Assembly (NCBI GenBank): GCA_030447725.1 | Contig: JAUJOQ010000001.1 | Span: 643,422 to 707,421, forward strand | Source of the DNA: Thermoleophilaceae bacterium | GTDB taxonomy: Bacteria > Actinomycetota > Thermoleophilia > Solirubrobacterales > Thermoleophilaceae | Direction: 5' to 3' | DNA length: 64,000 nt | Part shown: positions 34,808-43,335 of the stretch, piece by piece | How the letters are laid out: the number at the start of each line of letters is the position of its first letter | How positions within the stretch are numbered: the first letter of the stretch is position 1 | The notes under the pieces: generated by a model | What the model saw: only the letters and a program-made list of their open reading frames with translations | What the model was told of the DNA's origin: nothing | The model's database searches: none | Made by a program: the position numbers and the translations under genes

Positions 34808-34915
34808 GAAAGCGAGTGTCTCGGCCACCCGGAACTGTGAGCCTCAGCGGCCCGGCCTCTGAGCGCCAGCGCCCCCAGCGCGCCGAGCGCCAGCGTTCAC
34901 AGCGGCACGTAGAGG

Positions 34916-35056
34916 TCAAGCGCTCGGATCGGCGGACAGGCGGACGGTGCCCACCGGCAGGTCGCGGTCGACGCTGAACAGAGCCAGCGCGCCGGTGCCC
35001 GCGCCCGCCATGGTCAGCAGCACGACCACAACGGCGATCACGCGGCGGACGTCCAC
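34916..35056 (-). CDS. Truncated small membrane/exported protein
   Basis: A minus-strand frame from GTG 35056 encodes MDVRRVIAVVVVLL, a hydrophobic helix, then SVDRDLPVGTVRLSADPSA and a TGA at 34916. In the next frame the reading continues LDLYVPL, which looks like the natural continuation, so a frameshift has probably cut a longer exported protein short. About 50 residues remain. I do not recognise the family with confidence. It is divergent from the large 2-oxoglutarate dehydrogenase gene. Confidence 0.4.
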   Translation of the reverse strand: MDVRRVIAVVVVLLTMAGAGTGALALFSVDRDLPVGTVRLSADPSA

Positions 35057-35104
35057 GGCGAGAAGGGTAGGAGCCCGCTTCGGCGGGGGCTAGAGTGACG
35101 TGAA

Positions 35105-38100
35105 GTGGCTACTCCCAAGACCACCGTCCACGGTCAGACCGAGGCTCAGGACTCCAGTCCGGACGGTGCCGGCGAAGCGCCTGGCGCCGAGCTCGTCGAT
35201 GTGACCTTCCCCGAGATGGGTGACTCCGTGGCCGAGGGCACCGTCCTCGAGTGGCGGGTCAAGGTCGGAGACACCGTCGCCGTCGACGACGAGCTGGTCG
35301 AGATCTCCACCGACAAGGTGGATGCCGAGGTGCCCTCGCCGGTGGCCGGAACGGTGGCGGAGCTCCTGGTGGAGGCCGACCAGAGCGTGCCGGTGGGCGC
35401 CGTGCTCCTTCGGATCGATCCCGGCGACGCCGCGGACAGCGGCTCCACAGTGGCCCCCGCCGCAGAGGCGACCGAGCAGCGCGCGGGCACCGACGCCTCC
35501 GCTTCCTTCGGCAACGGCGATACGGGGGCCAGTCCGGTGGCCGCCCGAATGGCCCAGACGCTGGGCGTGGACCTGACGGCCCTGACCGGGACCGGCCCGC
35601 GCGGGCGGATCACCAAGGAGGATGTGGAGGCGGCCAGCAGCGGGCAAACTCCCGCCGCGCCGAGGGCCGCCAGCGCGCCCGCCCCGCCCGCGCCCGCCCC
35701 GCCGGCGCCCGACGGCGCCGGCACTAAGCCGATCCGCGGTCCCGCCGCCACGCTCGCGCGCTTCATGGAGGACAGCCTCTCCATCCCCACCGCCACCAGC
35801 TTCCGCACGCTGCCAGTCGACACGCTGGCCTCGCGGCGCGCCGAGCTCAAGGCGGCTGGACGCAGGCTCTCCTTCACCCATCTGATCGCCTGGGGGATCG
35901 TCGAGGCCACGAAGAGCATGCCGGTGATGGCCAACTCCTTCGCCGAGGTCGACGGCAAGCCCCACCGAGTCATTCCGGGCGAGGTCAGCCTGGGCCTGGC
36001 CGTGGACGTAGAGCGCAAGGACGGCACGCGCGCACTGGTGGTGCCCGTGATCCACGGCGCCTCGCAGATGAGCTTCTCCGAGTTCGTGGCCGCCTACGAC
36101 GAGGCGGTGGCCGGCGCCCGTGACAACACGCTGGCGCCGGACGCCTACCAGGGCGCCCAGATCACGCTGACCAACCCGGGCGGCATAGGCACGGTGGCCT
36201 CCGTGCCGCGGCTGATGCCCGGCCAGGGGACGATCGTGGCCACCGGCGCGATCGCCTTCCCGCCGGGGCTTGCCCAGGCCGACCCCGAGGCGCTGAAGCA
36301 GATGGGCGTGTCAAAGGTCATGACGATGACCTCGACCTACGACCACCGCGTGATCCAGGGCGCTGAGTCGGGCGCCTTCCTCAAGCGCATCGACGGGCTG
36401 CTGCACGGCGAGGACGGCTTCTACGAGGGGATGCTCGACTCGCTGGGCGTGACCATCGAGCGCCTGGAGGGCGAGGGCGAGGACGTCAGCGTGACCGCCG
36501 CCGAGCCGGTGCCCGCCGCGGCCACGCCGGCCGTCTCGGGCATGGCCGACGAAGCGCTGCTGCAGGCCGTTCAGGCCGCGACCTCGGTGGTCAAGGCGCA
36601 CCGCATGCACGGGCACCTGGCCGCGCGTCTCGACCCTCTGGGAGGCGAGCCCCGAGGCGACCCGGCCCTCGACCCCGCCACGGTGGGACTTACCCCGGAG
36701 CTGATGGAGAGGATCCCCGCCTCGGTGCTGCGCGTGGCGGTGCCCGGCGACACGTTCGCGGAGGCGCTTCCTCACCTCGCCGAGACCTACACGGGCACAA
36801 TCGCCTACGAGATCGAGCACATCTCAGGCCACAACCGCCGGATCTGGCTGCGGCAGGCGATCGAATCCGGCGACTACCGCCGGCCACTCTCCGAAGAGGA
36901 GCGCCGCCGGCTGCTGAGCCGGCTGTCCGCGGTCGAGGCCCTGGAGGGCTATCTACACAAGGCGTTCCTGGGCAAGAAGCAGTTCTCGATCGAGGGCCTC
37001 GACGTGCTGGTCCCCATGCTCGACGAGACGCTCGAGCTGGTGTCCGGCCATGGTGCCCAGGAGGTGATCGTGGGCATGGCCCACCGCGGCCGCCTGAACG
37101 TGCTGGCCCACACGGTCGGGCGGCCCTACCAATCGATCCTCGTCGAGTTCGAGAGCGAGCAGACCCTGTCCGCAGACAGTGCGGCGCCGGAGGGGGGCAC
37201 CGGCGACGTCAAGTACCACTACGGCGCGTCGGGCACCTATCGCACGCAGGGCGGCAGGGGCGTGACGGTCACGCTGTCGCCCAATCCCAGCCACCTCGAA
37301 TACGTGAACCCGGTGATCGAGGGCCGGGTGCGCGCCGACCAGACCAGCCGCAAGGGGCGCGAGATCAGCCGCAACCCGAGCCTCGTGGTGCCCGTCCTGA
37401 TCCACGGCGACGCGGCGTTCCCCGGCCAGGGGATCGTCGCGGAGACGCTGAACCTGCAGGCCCTGGCCGGCTACACCACCGGCGGCACCGTGCACATCAT
37501 CGCCAACAACCAGCTGGGCTTCACGACCGACCCGACCGACAGCCGCTCCACGCGCTATGCCTCGGACCTCGCCAAGGGCTTCGACATCCCGATCATCCAC
37601 GTGAACGCCGACGACGTGGAGGCCTGCATCGCCGCCGTGCGCCTGGCGGTGGCCTTCCGCAACGAGTTCGGGCGCGACGCCCTGATCGACCTGATCGGCT
37701 ACCGCCGCTTCGGTCACAACGAGACCGACGAGCCCGCCTACACGCAGCCGCACATGTACGAGCTGATCTCAAAGCAGCCGCCGGTGCGGAAGGTCTACGC
37801 CGACAAGCTCCGAGGGGAGGGAGTGGTGTCCGCGGCGGACGCCGAGAAGCTGGCCGAAGACGCCTACGGGGCGGTGGCCGCCGCCCACACCGAGCTGAAG
37901 GAGTCGATGGCGGGCCCGCCGGAGACCGGCGCGCACGAGATCGACCGCACGATGAGCCGGGAGCCCAGGACCACGCTTCCCGAGGACCTGTTGCGCTCGC
38001 TCGGCGAGCAGCTCGTGAAGGTGCCTGACGGCTTCCAGGTGCACCGCAAGCTCAAGCCCCTCCTCGAGAAGCGCCGGGAGGCCCTCGACGGCGGGCCGGT

Positions 38101-39178
38101 GGACTGGGCACACGCCGAAGCCCTCGCCTTCGCCTCGCTGCTGGCTCTCGGCGTGCCCGTGCGCCTGACCGGTCAGGACACCGAGCGCGGCACCTTCAGC
38201 CAGCGCCACCTCGTCCTGCACGACGCCACGGGCCGCGAGGCCTACTGCCCGCTGCAGAACCTCCACAGCGCCGTGTCGCCGTTCGAGCTGCACAACAGCC
38301 CGCTGTCAGAGCAGGCCTGCCTCGGGTTCGAGTACGGCTACAGCGTGCAGGACACCGACGCGCTTGTTCTGTGGGAGGCCCAGTTCGGCGACTTCGTGAA
38401 CTCCGCGCAGGTGATCATCGACCAGTTCCTCACCTCCGGGCTCGCCAAGTGGGGACAGACCTCGCGGCTCACCCTGCTCCTGCCACACGGGTACGAGGGA
38501 TCCGGTCCCGAGCACTCGAGCGGACGTCTGGAGCGCTTCCTGCAGGCCTGCGCCGAGGGCAACATGCGGGTGGCCAACGTGACCACGCCGGCCCAGTGCT
38601 TCCACCTGCTGCGCCGCCAGGCGCTGGTTTCCAAGCCGCGTCCACTCGTGGTGATGACTCCCAAGAGCCTTCTGCGCCTGCCCGCAGCCAGCTCGACCCT
38701 GGATGAGCTGTGGGGGGGCTCCTTCCAGCGGGTGATCGACGACCCGGCGCTGCCGGGCTCGCGCGAGGAGGTCAAGAAGCTGGTGCTGTGCTCGGGCAAG
38801 GTCTTCTATGACATAGCCGCCCACGAAGAACGTGACCAGGCACGCCACATCGCCGTCGCGCGGGTGGAGATGCTCTACCCCTTCCCGGAGGCCGAGCTGA
38901 AGGAGCTGCTCGCGAGCTATCCGAACCTCGAGCTGGTCGTCTGGGTTCAGGAGGAGCCGCGCAACATGGGCGCGCGCGCCTTCATGCGCAGGCGGATGGC
39001 GGCGATCCTGCCAGAGGGGCTGCACTACTTCTATGTGGGCCGCCAGCTGCGCGCGTCCCCGGGCGAGGGCTACGCCGCCGCCCATCGCAAGGAGCAGAGC
39101 CGCATCGTGCGAGTGGCGCTCGATCTCGAGGAGGATCGCCTCGAGCCCGACCTGTCCTCCCAGCGCCCGTTCCTGTAG
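35105..39178 (+). CDS. Fused lipoyl-PSBD-E2-E1 2-oxoglutarate dehydrogenase (Kgd/SucA-like)
   Basis: A 1,357-aa fusion of E2 and E1 of the 2-oxoglutarate dehydrogenase complex (TCA cycle). Order: lipoyl domain (residues 32-106, Lys71 in STDKVDAEV as the lipoylation site); E3-binding domain (142-177, VAARMAQTLGVDL); an Ala/Pro-rich linker; E2 acyltransferase domain (about 210-455) with TYDHRVIQGAES, where His414 is present but the usual D-G is Q-G as in mycobacterial Kgd; then a ThDP-dependent E1 domain with MAHRGRLNVL, HYGASG, IHGDAAFPGQG and ANNQLGFTTDP, and RRFGHNETDEP. As I recall, mycobacterial and corynebacterial Kgd/OdhA lack the lipoyl and E3-binding domains. GTG 35105 is the start. 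Confidence 0.92.
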   Translation: MATPKTTVHGQTEAQDSSPDGAGEAPGAELVDVTFPEMGDSVAEGTVLEWRVKVGDTVAVDDELVEISTDKVDAEVPSPVAGTVAELLVEADQSVPVGAVLLRIDPGDAADSGSTVAPAAEATEQRAGTDASASFGNGDTGASPVAARMAQTLGVDLTALTGTGPRGRITKEDVEAASSGQTPAAPRAASAPAPPAPAPPAPDGAGTKPIRGPAATLARFMEDSLSIPTATSFRTLPVDTLASRRAELKAAGRRLSFTHLIAWGIVEATKSMPVMANSFAEVDGKPHRVIPGEVSLGLAVDVERKDGTRALVVPVIHGASQMSFSEFVAAYDEAVAGARDNTLAPDAYQGAQITLTNPGGIGTVASVPRLMPGQGTIVATGAIAFPPGLAQADPEALKQMGVSKVMTMTSTYDHRVIQGAESGAFLKRIDGLLHGEDGFYEGMLDSLGVTIERLEGEGEDVSVTAAEPVPAAATPAVSGMADEALLQAVQAATSVVKAHRMHGHLAARLDPLGGEPRGDPALDPATVGLTPELMERIPASVLRVAVPGDTFAEALPHLAETYTGTIAYEIEHISGHNRRIWLRQAIESGDYRRPLSEEERRRLLSRLSAVEALEGYLHKAFLGKKQFSIEGLDVLVPMLDETLELVSGHGAQEVIVGMAHRGRLNVLAHTVGRPYQSILVEFESEQTLSADSAAPEGGTGDVKYHYGASGTYRTQGGRGVTVTLSPNPSHLEYVNPVIEGRVRADQTSRKGREISRNPSLVVPVLIHGDAAFPGQGIVAETLNLQALAGYTTGGTVHIIANNQLGFTTDPTDSRSTRYASDLAKGFDIPIIHVNADDVEACIAAVRLAVAFRNEFGRDALIDLIGYRRFGHNETDEPAYTQPHMYELISKQPPVRKVYADKLRGEGVVSAADAEKLAEDAYGAVAAAHTELKESMAGPPETGAHEIDRTMSREPRTTLPEDLLRSLGEQLVKVPDGFQVHRKLKPLLEKRREALDGGPVDWAHAEALAFASLLALGVPVRLTGQDTERGTFSQRHLVLHDATGREAYCPLQNLHSAVSPFELHNSPLSEQACLGFEYGYSVQDTDALVLWEAQFGDFVNSAQVIIDQFLTSGLAKWGQTSRLTLLLPHGYEGSGPEHSSGRLERFLQACAEGNMRVANVTTPAQCFHLLRRQALVSKPRPLVVMTPKSLLRLPAASSTLDELWGGSFQRVIDDPALPGSREEVKKLVLCSGKVFYDIAAHEERDQARHIAVARVEMLYPFPEAELKELLASYPNLELVVWVQEEPRNMGARAFMRRRMAAILPEGLHYFYVGRQLRASPGEGYAAAHRKEQSRIVRVALDLEEDRLEPDLSSQRPFL

Positions 39179-39287
39179 GGCCGGGCGAATCGGGTCGGTT
39201 TTAGCCCCGCGTACAGGGGATATCCCGACCGGATCCTCGAGCGTCGGCGCGGCTCGAGCGCCGCCACCGGCGCCCGGCGCGCGCCCG

Positions 39288-40091
39288 CTACCGCTTGTCG
39301 GCCTGCCCGCGGGCCATCTGGTCGGCCACATCGGCCCCGCCGAGGCGGCGCTGCACCGCGCTCGACACCGCTGGGGCCAGTCCGCCGAGCGCCGCTCCGA
39401 TTCGCACGGGCAGTGGGGCGACGTCCACTTCCAGGCGCCCGCGCTCGATGCCCTGCGCCAGCGCCTCCGCCACCTGCTCCGGCGTGCGGGTGCCCACGAA
39501 CGGCGGCAACTTCGCGGCGCTGTCATGGAACATCCCCGCGTCGCGGATGAAGCCTGGGAACACCGTCGTCACCCCCACGCCCGTGTCCGCAAGATCCTCG
39601 CGCAGGCCGATCGCGAGGCCGCGCATGCCGAACTTGGTGGCCGAGTAGAGCGAGCTGCCGCCGCTGGCGGTCTTGCCCGACAGCGAGGAGACGAACACGA
39701 GATGACCCGAGCCGCGCTCCACCATCCCCGGCGCGAGGGCGCGGGCCAGGTGCACCGGAGCGCGCAGGTTCACGTCGAGCGCGCGGTCGATCTGTTCGTG
39801 CTCGAAGCCCAGCAGCGGCCCGCTGGCCGGCAGGCCGGCGTTGGCCACGAGCACGTCGACCGTGCCCGCCCGCCCGACCAGAGCCGCCACGTCGGCCCCG
39901 TCGCTGAGGTCCGCCGGCAGCGCCTCGGCGCGGTCACCCAGTTCGGCGCACAGGCGCCGCAGCACATCCTCGCGCCGGGCGCTCGCCAGTACGGTCGCGC
40001 CCCGGGAATGCAGCGCGCGGGCCACCGCCAGCCCGATTCCCCCCGACGCGCCTGTGAGCAGCACTCTACGGCCGTGCAGATCGAGTCCCAT
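39288..40091 (-). CDS. Short-chain dehydrogenase/reductase
   Basis: A 267-aa classical SDR: LLTGASGGIGLAVARALHSRG near residue 11, ADLSDGADV (NADP-type Asp/Leu), VLVANAGLP near residue 84, SSLSGKTA and YSATKFGMRGLA near residue 150. The C-terminal 40 residues carry a basic amphipathic helix (VQRRLGGADVADQ). It resembles the DltE/YqjQ-type SDRs. ATG 40091 lies 57 bp from the tRNA-Asp gene, divergently, so the promoters overlap. Confidence 0.88.
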   Translation of the reverse strand: MGLDLHGRRVLLTGASGGIGLAVARALHSRGATVLASARREDVLRRLCAELGDRAEALPADLSDGADVAALVGRAGTVDVLVANAGLPASGPLLGFEHEQIDRALDVNLRAPVHLARALAPGMVERGSGHLVFVSSLSGKTASGGSSLYSATKFGMRGLAIGLREDLADTGVGVTTVFPGFIRDAGMFHDSAAKLPPFVGTRTPEQVAEALAQGIERGRLEVDVAPLPVRIGAALGGLAPAVSSAVQRRLGGADVADQMARGQADKR

Positions 40092-40131
40092 CGGCGGAGT
40101 ATCGCGATCAGGGGAACGGCCCGCGCTCCGC

Positions 40132-40137
40132 TATGCT
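40132..40137 (+). promoter_or_regulatory. -10 element of tRNA-Asp
   Basis: TATGCT sits 11 bp before the mature tRNA 5' end, the right distance for a -10 box. The -35 region is not clear. Confidence 0.45.
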
Positions 40138-40148
40138 CGGCGGCCCCT

Positions 40149-40222
<74 letters not shown>

Positions 40223-40577
40223 CTGTAGAGCCCCTGCTAACCACCACTTTCTCTCCGGTGGCGCGTGGTCCGGGGAGCTAGCAGACCTTGTGCGGGCCTT
40301 GCCACCAGGCCGCCAACGCGTCGAGTACAACGACACCCCTGCTCCAGAACGCAAACGGGCTCGGCGCGCAACGTCATACAGTCGACGCTCGACTGGAACA
40401 GCGGGTTGTCCCCGCAAAGAGCGACGATTCCGTTCCGTCCGACGGACGTGACATAGTGCCCAGACTGCCTCAGGTCCCTCTCGCCGCCGTTTAGCCGTCC
40501 GACCTCCTCGATTTCATGGGGGAGCAAGTTCGGCTGCGCAAGGAGTAGCCGATGCGGAAGAAGGAGGTGGGGCCATC
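40223..40577. other. Non-coding start of the element
   Basis: Only short, conflicting frames are present between the tRNA and the DUF6941-like gene. I see no RNA structure or conserved motif beyond the ribosome site of the next gene. Confidence 0.4.
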
Positions 40578-41048
40578 ATGGACCCCACGGAGCTGGACCC
40601 CGAGAGGGGATTGAAGGTGACGATGTTGCTGGCCGATCACGCCCAGGTGGCCGACGGCAAGCTGAACATCATCGGAGCCGGGTGGACCCACACGGGTCCG
40701 CAGCCCATGCCGTTTGCTGTCGCCGGGATCATCGAGGTGCCCTGGCGGGCGGCGAACAAGAAGCACACGTTCAGGCTCGATCTGATCGACCTGCACGGAA
40801 ACCCGGTCCTCGTCGAGACCCCCGAGGGTGAGCAGCCGCTCTACTTGGAGGGCGAGTTCGAGGTGGGCCGGATGCCGGGCCTCCGAGAGGGCAGCGGGAT
40901 TCCGTTCCAGTTCGCCCTCAACAGCGGCCCCGTGCCGTTGAAGCCGGGCAACCACTACGAGTGGCGGCTCCTGGTCAACAACGAGGCGGACGAGGACTGG
41001 CGGCTCGCGTTCAGCACGCGGCCCGAGGTCCAGTCCAACGTGGCGTAG
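40578..41048 (+). CDS. DUF6941-like protein
   Basis: A 156-aa protein beginning MDPTELDPERGLKVTMLLAD and containing DGKLNIIGAGWTHTGPQPMP and VPWRAANKKHTF, matching the beta-sandwich layout of the small DUF6941 family (the A-D-x-A-Q-V-x-x-G-K-x-x-x-x-G motif). Members are often found in actinobacteria and near phage genes; no function is known. The ATG has a strong GGAGGTG ribosome site. It lies inside the tRNA-Asp element and looks intact. Confidence 0.6.
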   Translation: MDPTELDPERGLKVTMLLADHAQVADGKLNIIGAGWTHTGPQPMPFAVAGIIEVPWRAANKKHTFRLDLIDLHGNPVLVETPEGEQPLYLEGEFEVGRMPGLREGSGIPFQFALNSGPVPLKPGNHYEWRLLVNNEADEDWRLAFSTRPEVQSNVA

Positions 41049-41052
41049 TTCG

Positions 41053-41253
41053 CTAGTCCCGAACTAGGCGCAGATGAGGGCGCGCTGCGCCCGAGTCAGG
41101 AGTAGTGGCGCCGGTGGGACCGTGTAGCACCGGATCGTTTGCAGACGATCCAGCGGTCCGGCCGGTGGCCACCACGTACTTGATGCCGGAGACCTGGGTG
41201 ATGGTGATCTTCCCGGGCTCCGGTGGCATCGCGCGTGCCATTCGACGTGTCAT
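41053..41253 (-). CDS. Small protein following the integrase remnant
   Basis: A 66-aa frame from ATG 41253 encodes MTRRMARAMPPEPGKITITQ and then VSGIKYVVATGRTAG. It starts 3 bp after the integrase stop, with an AAGGGG ribosome site, so it was probably co-translated with the integrase. The second half is low in structure. It is not recognised; it may be an excisionase-like or accessory gene, or just a tail fragment. Confidence 0.35.
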   Translation of the reverse strand: MTRRMARAMPPEPGKITITQVSGIKYVVATGRTAGSSANDPVLHGPTGATTPDSGAARPHLRLVRD

Positions 41254-41256
41254 ACG

Positions 41257-41419
41257 TTACCCCTTCGCCAGGCGGATCACGTTGTTCCCCTGCCCGGCCT
41301 CGCGCCAGCCCGCGTCGAGCTCGGCGGCCACGCGGTGCTCCGCCCCCCTCATATAGGTGCCCGTAGAGGTCCATCGTGGTGCCGATCTTCTTGTCCCATC
41401 TGCCTCGAGAGCTCCACAC
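41257..41419 (-). pseudogene. Tyrosine recombinase (integrase) C-terminal remnant
   Basis: On the minus strand one frame reads DKKIGTTMDLYGHLYEGG and the next reads GAEHRVAAELDAGWREAG then QGNNVIRLAKG and TAA. Together they match the last 60 residues of phage-type integrases: G-H-x-x-I-x-T-T-M-D-L-Y-G-H-L, where the Tyr is the catalytic nucleophile. A frameshift sits in a G-run near 41347. The rest of the integrase is absent. Its position within a tRNA-bounded segment supports this call. Confidence 0.65.
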
Positions 41420-41689
41420 GCCGTTAGTCGATCACGGACACCGGAGGCGAGCGGACGTTGACCCGCCGGCAACTGCCGCCGTAGACCGGCCTGAGTGACC
41501 GAAGGGGCTAATCGGTATGCGCGTCAGTCTTACGCGAACGGGCTGAGCGAGAGTACGAACTGAGCAGCGGCCGCTATCGGGCGCGGCGTTGCCAGTAACA
41601 GCTCATCACGGTTCATCTCCCCACGTTGGTCTCTGATGGGGCTGGATGAGCGGCTGCTCACGGGCGGACACCAGCCGCATCGGCCTAGC
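41420..41689. other. Non-coding interval inside the element
   Basis: There is no convincing frame. The sequence between the integrase remnant and the DUF402-like remnant appears eroded. Confidence 0.35.
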
Positions 41690-41916
41690 CGCGGGGGCCG
41701 ACAGGACTGAAACGGAAAGAGGTCCGATAGGAACGGCACGAGCATGCGCCGGTCGATCAGTTCCACCAGCTCCCGAAGACCGGCCCTGGCATGGCGAGCC
41801 TCTCGTTCGCTCGCGAAAGCTGCGTGCGTCCAGCACGCGGTAGCTCACGCCGTCGTCGCAAACAGCACGTCAAGCCACAGGTCAACGGCGAAGACCGAAT
41901 TGCCATCCCGGATCAT
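41690..41916 (-). pseudogene. DUF402-like protein, frameshifted
   Basis: From ATG 41916 one frame reads MIRDGNSVFAVDLWLDVLFA and stops; a GTG overlapping the stop reads VSYRVLDARSF; a third frame continues EREARHARAGLRELVELIDR and PFLSDLFPF. In order they follow the DUF402 pattern, where a D-L-x-L-D-v strand, a Y-r-V-L-D strand and an acidic helix occur. Two frame changes in under 200 bp indicate decay, unless the reads are faulty. The upstream part of the protein is not found. Confidence 0.4.
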
Positions 41917-42227
41917 GGAGTTGCGATATCGCAGTTGAACGCGAACGGAGGCGCATCGCCATCGGTGGATCCCGTTTCGGTGAACCGGCCTAAGCTAAAG
42001 CAAGGAAGGAATCGAGATCATCACGGTCGATCGCGGCACACGCGGCCTGCGCCAGTTCAACGTTCTGCCGCGACATCGCCTGCCCAGTATGCCGCCCAGA
42101 CGCGAGTGCGGCGATTCACAGCCGCCTACATGGGCCCGGTCGTAGGGGGGCTGGAACTCCTCGCGTACGATCGAGGGATCCGCTTCGGCAGAAAACAAGC
42201 CTCGTGCATGACCGGGACGTAGGGACC
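41917..42227. other. No gene recognised
   Basis: These 311 bases upstream of the CAP gene contain only overlapping short frames without ribosome sites. Confidence 0.35.
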
Positions 42228-43160
42228 ATGATGGCGAGTTGGCCTCGGGGGTTACGCGGCATCACGTTCGGCACGGCGGTCGTGTTCGTGAGCGCGATGG
42301 CCGCAGCCGGCGGCGGGCCGGCCGCCCAGCTCGGGCTGAGCGGCGCGAAGATCACGAGCGGCCCCACCGGCGAAGTCCCGTCGCGGGAGGCGACCTTCAC
42401 CTTCACCGGCGGCGAGCGAGTCCCCCTTGCCGCTTCCGCGTGCCGGCTGGATGGCGGTCCCTGGGTCAGATGTACCTCTCCGGTGACCTACCGCGATCTC
42501 GTCGGAGGCTCGCACCGCTTCGAGGTGCGGCTGGACGGCGCCCTCGTCGACCGCACGCCCGACGTCAGAGACTGGGTCGTGGCGGTGAACACAGAGTCGA
42601 CCGACCCCTGTAGCGGCCCAGGCGGCTGCGCCAACCCAGCCCACTTCGACAACCGCCCCGTCCGGCCGAGGCGCCCTCGCCGGCGTGACGTCTCGGGTTG
42701 TGCCTACGGCGGCAACCGCCTCGTCGACGGCACGAGAGGAGGCAGGCGCTACGCCGCCGCCACGGCCTGTCTGATCTCAGTGTCGCGTGCCCGCCACGGG
42801 ATCCCTCGACCCAGCGCCAGCCCGAGGCTCGCGCTGGCTGCACGGCGACAGGTCAGGGACATGATCGAGCGCCGCTACTTCGCCCACCTTTCGCCTGACG
42901 GACGCTCGGCGGCCGACCGCATCGCCCGCACGGGCTTCCTGCGCGACGCGCGATTCTGGGCTATCGGAGAAGTCTTGGCCTACGGAACCGACAGGCTCAC
43001 CCCCGGCCAGCTCGTGCGGGCATGGATGCGCAGCTCTCCACACCGGAAGGTCATCCTCACCGCCGCCCTGCGCCGCATAGGCGTAGCAGTGTCCCGGGGA
43101 ACGCCACGCTCTCGGCGCCGAGGCGTCACCGCCGCGGCCGAGCTCGGCCGTCGGGGGTGA
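42228..43160 (+). CDS. Secreted Ig-like plus CAP (SCP/PR1) domain protein
   Basis: A 310-aa exported protein. A signal peptide (FGTAVVFVSAMAAAGGG) leads into an Ig-like module (about residues 35-115, GPTGEVPSREATFTFTGG ... ACRLDGGPWVRCTSPVTY), a Cys-containing basic linker, then a CAP domain (residues 175-300): ACLISVSRARHG, MIERRYFAHLSPDGRSAADR, AIGEVLAYG and AWMRSSPHRKVIL. The CAP signature His/Glu pocket (YFAHLSPDG, GEV, SPHR) is intact. CAP proteins bind lipids or act as secreted effectors. It is the last gene inside the tRNA-Asp element, 21 bp before the right repeat. Confidence 0.75.
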   Translation: MMASWPRGLRGITFGTAVVFVSAMAAAGGGPAAQLGLSGAKITSGPTGEVPSREATFTFTGGERVPLAASACRLDGGPWVRCTSPVTYRDLVGGSHRFEVRLDGALVDRTPDVRDWVVAVNTESTDPCSGPGGCANPAHFDNRPVRPRRPRRRDVSGCAYGGNRLVDGTRGGRRYAAATACLISVSRARHGIPRPSASPRLALAARRQVRDMIERRYFAHLSPDGRSAADRIARTGFLRDARFWAIGEVLAYGTDRLTPGQLVRAWMRSSPHRKVILTAALRRIGVAVSRGTPRSRRRGVTAAAELGRRG

Positions 43161-43181
43161 GGGCCCGCCGGTACTTTCCGC

Positions 43182-43224
43182 CCTGTCAGGCCGGAGGTCG
43201 CCGGTTCGAGTCCGGTCGCTCGCG
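43182..43224. repeat. attR-like direct repeat (partial tRNA-Asp)
   Basis: This is the right copy of the 43-bp repeat. Only the 3' half of the tRNA is present, so it is not a tRNA gene. Confidence 0.75.
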
Positions 43225-43335
43225 TCTTCTCTCCTTCAGCGTCGTCCACCCCAACCAGCCCAGGAAGCCCGCCACCGGCAGAAGGTAGGCCACCTGGACG
43301 AGCCAGTGGCTGGCGTGGGCGAGCTCGATGGTCAT
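43186..43335 (-). CDS. Small membrane protein, 49 aa
   Basis: From ATG 43335, overlapping the stop of the larger membrane gene (ATGA), the frame encodes MTIELAHASHWLVQVAYLLP, a hydrophobic helix and a basic end KERRRERPDSNRRPPA. The last ten residues are antisense tRNA-Asp sequence, so the natural C-terminus was probably replaced by the integration. It is the third gene of the minus-strand operon 45265-43186. Confidence 0.5.
   Translation of the reverse strand: MTIELAHASHWLVQVAYLLPVAGFLGWLGWTTLKERRRERPDSNRRPPA

Noticed and set aside
43182-43224. A second tRNA-Asp gene
   Set aside because: Only the 3' half is present; the acceptor 5' strand and D arm are missing.
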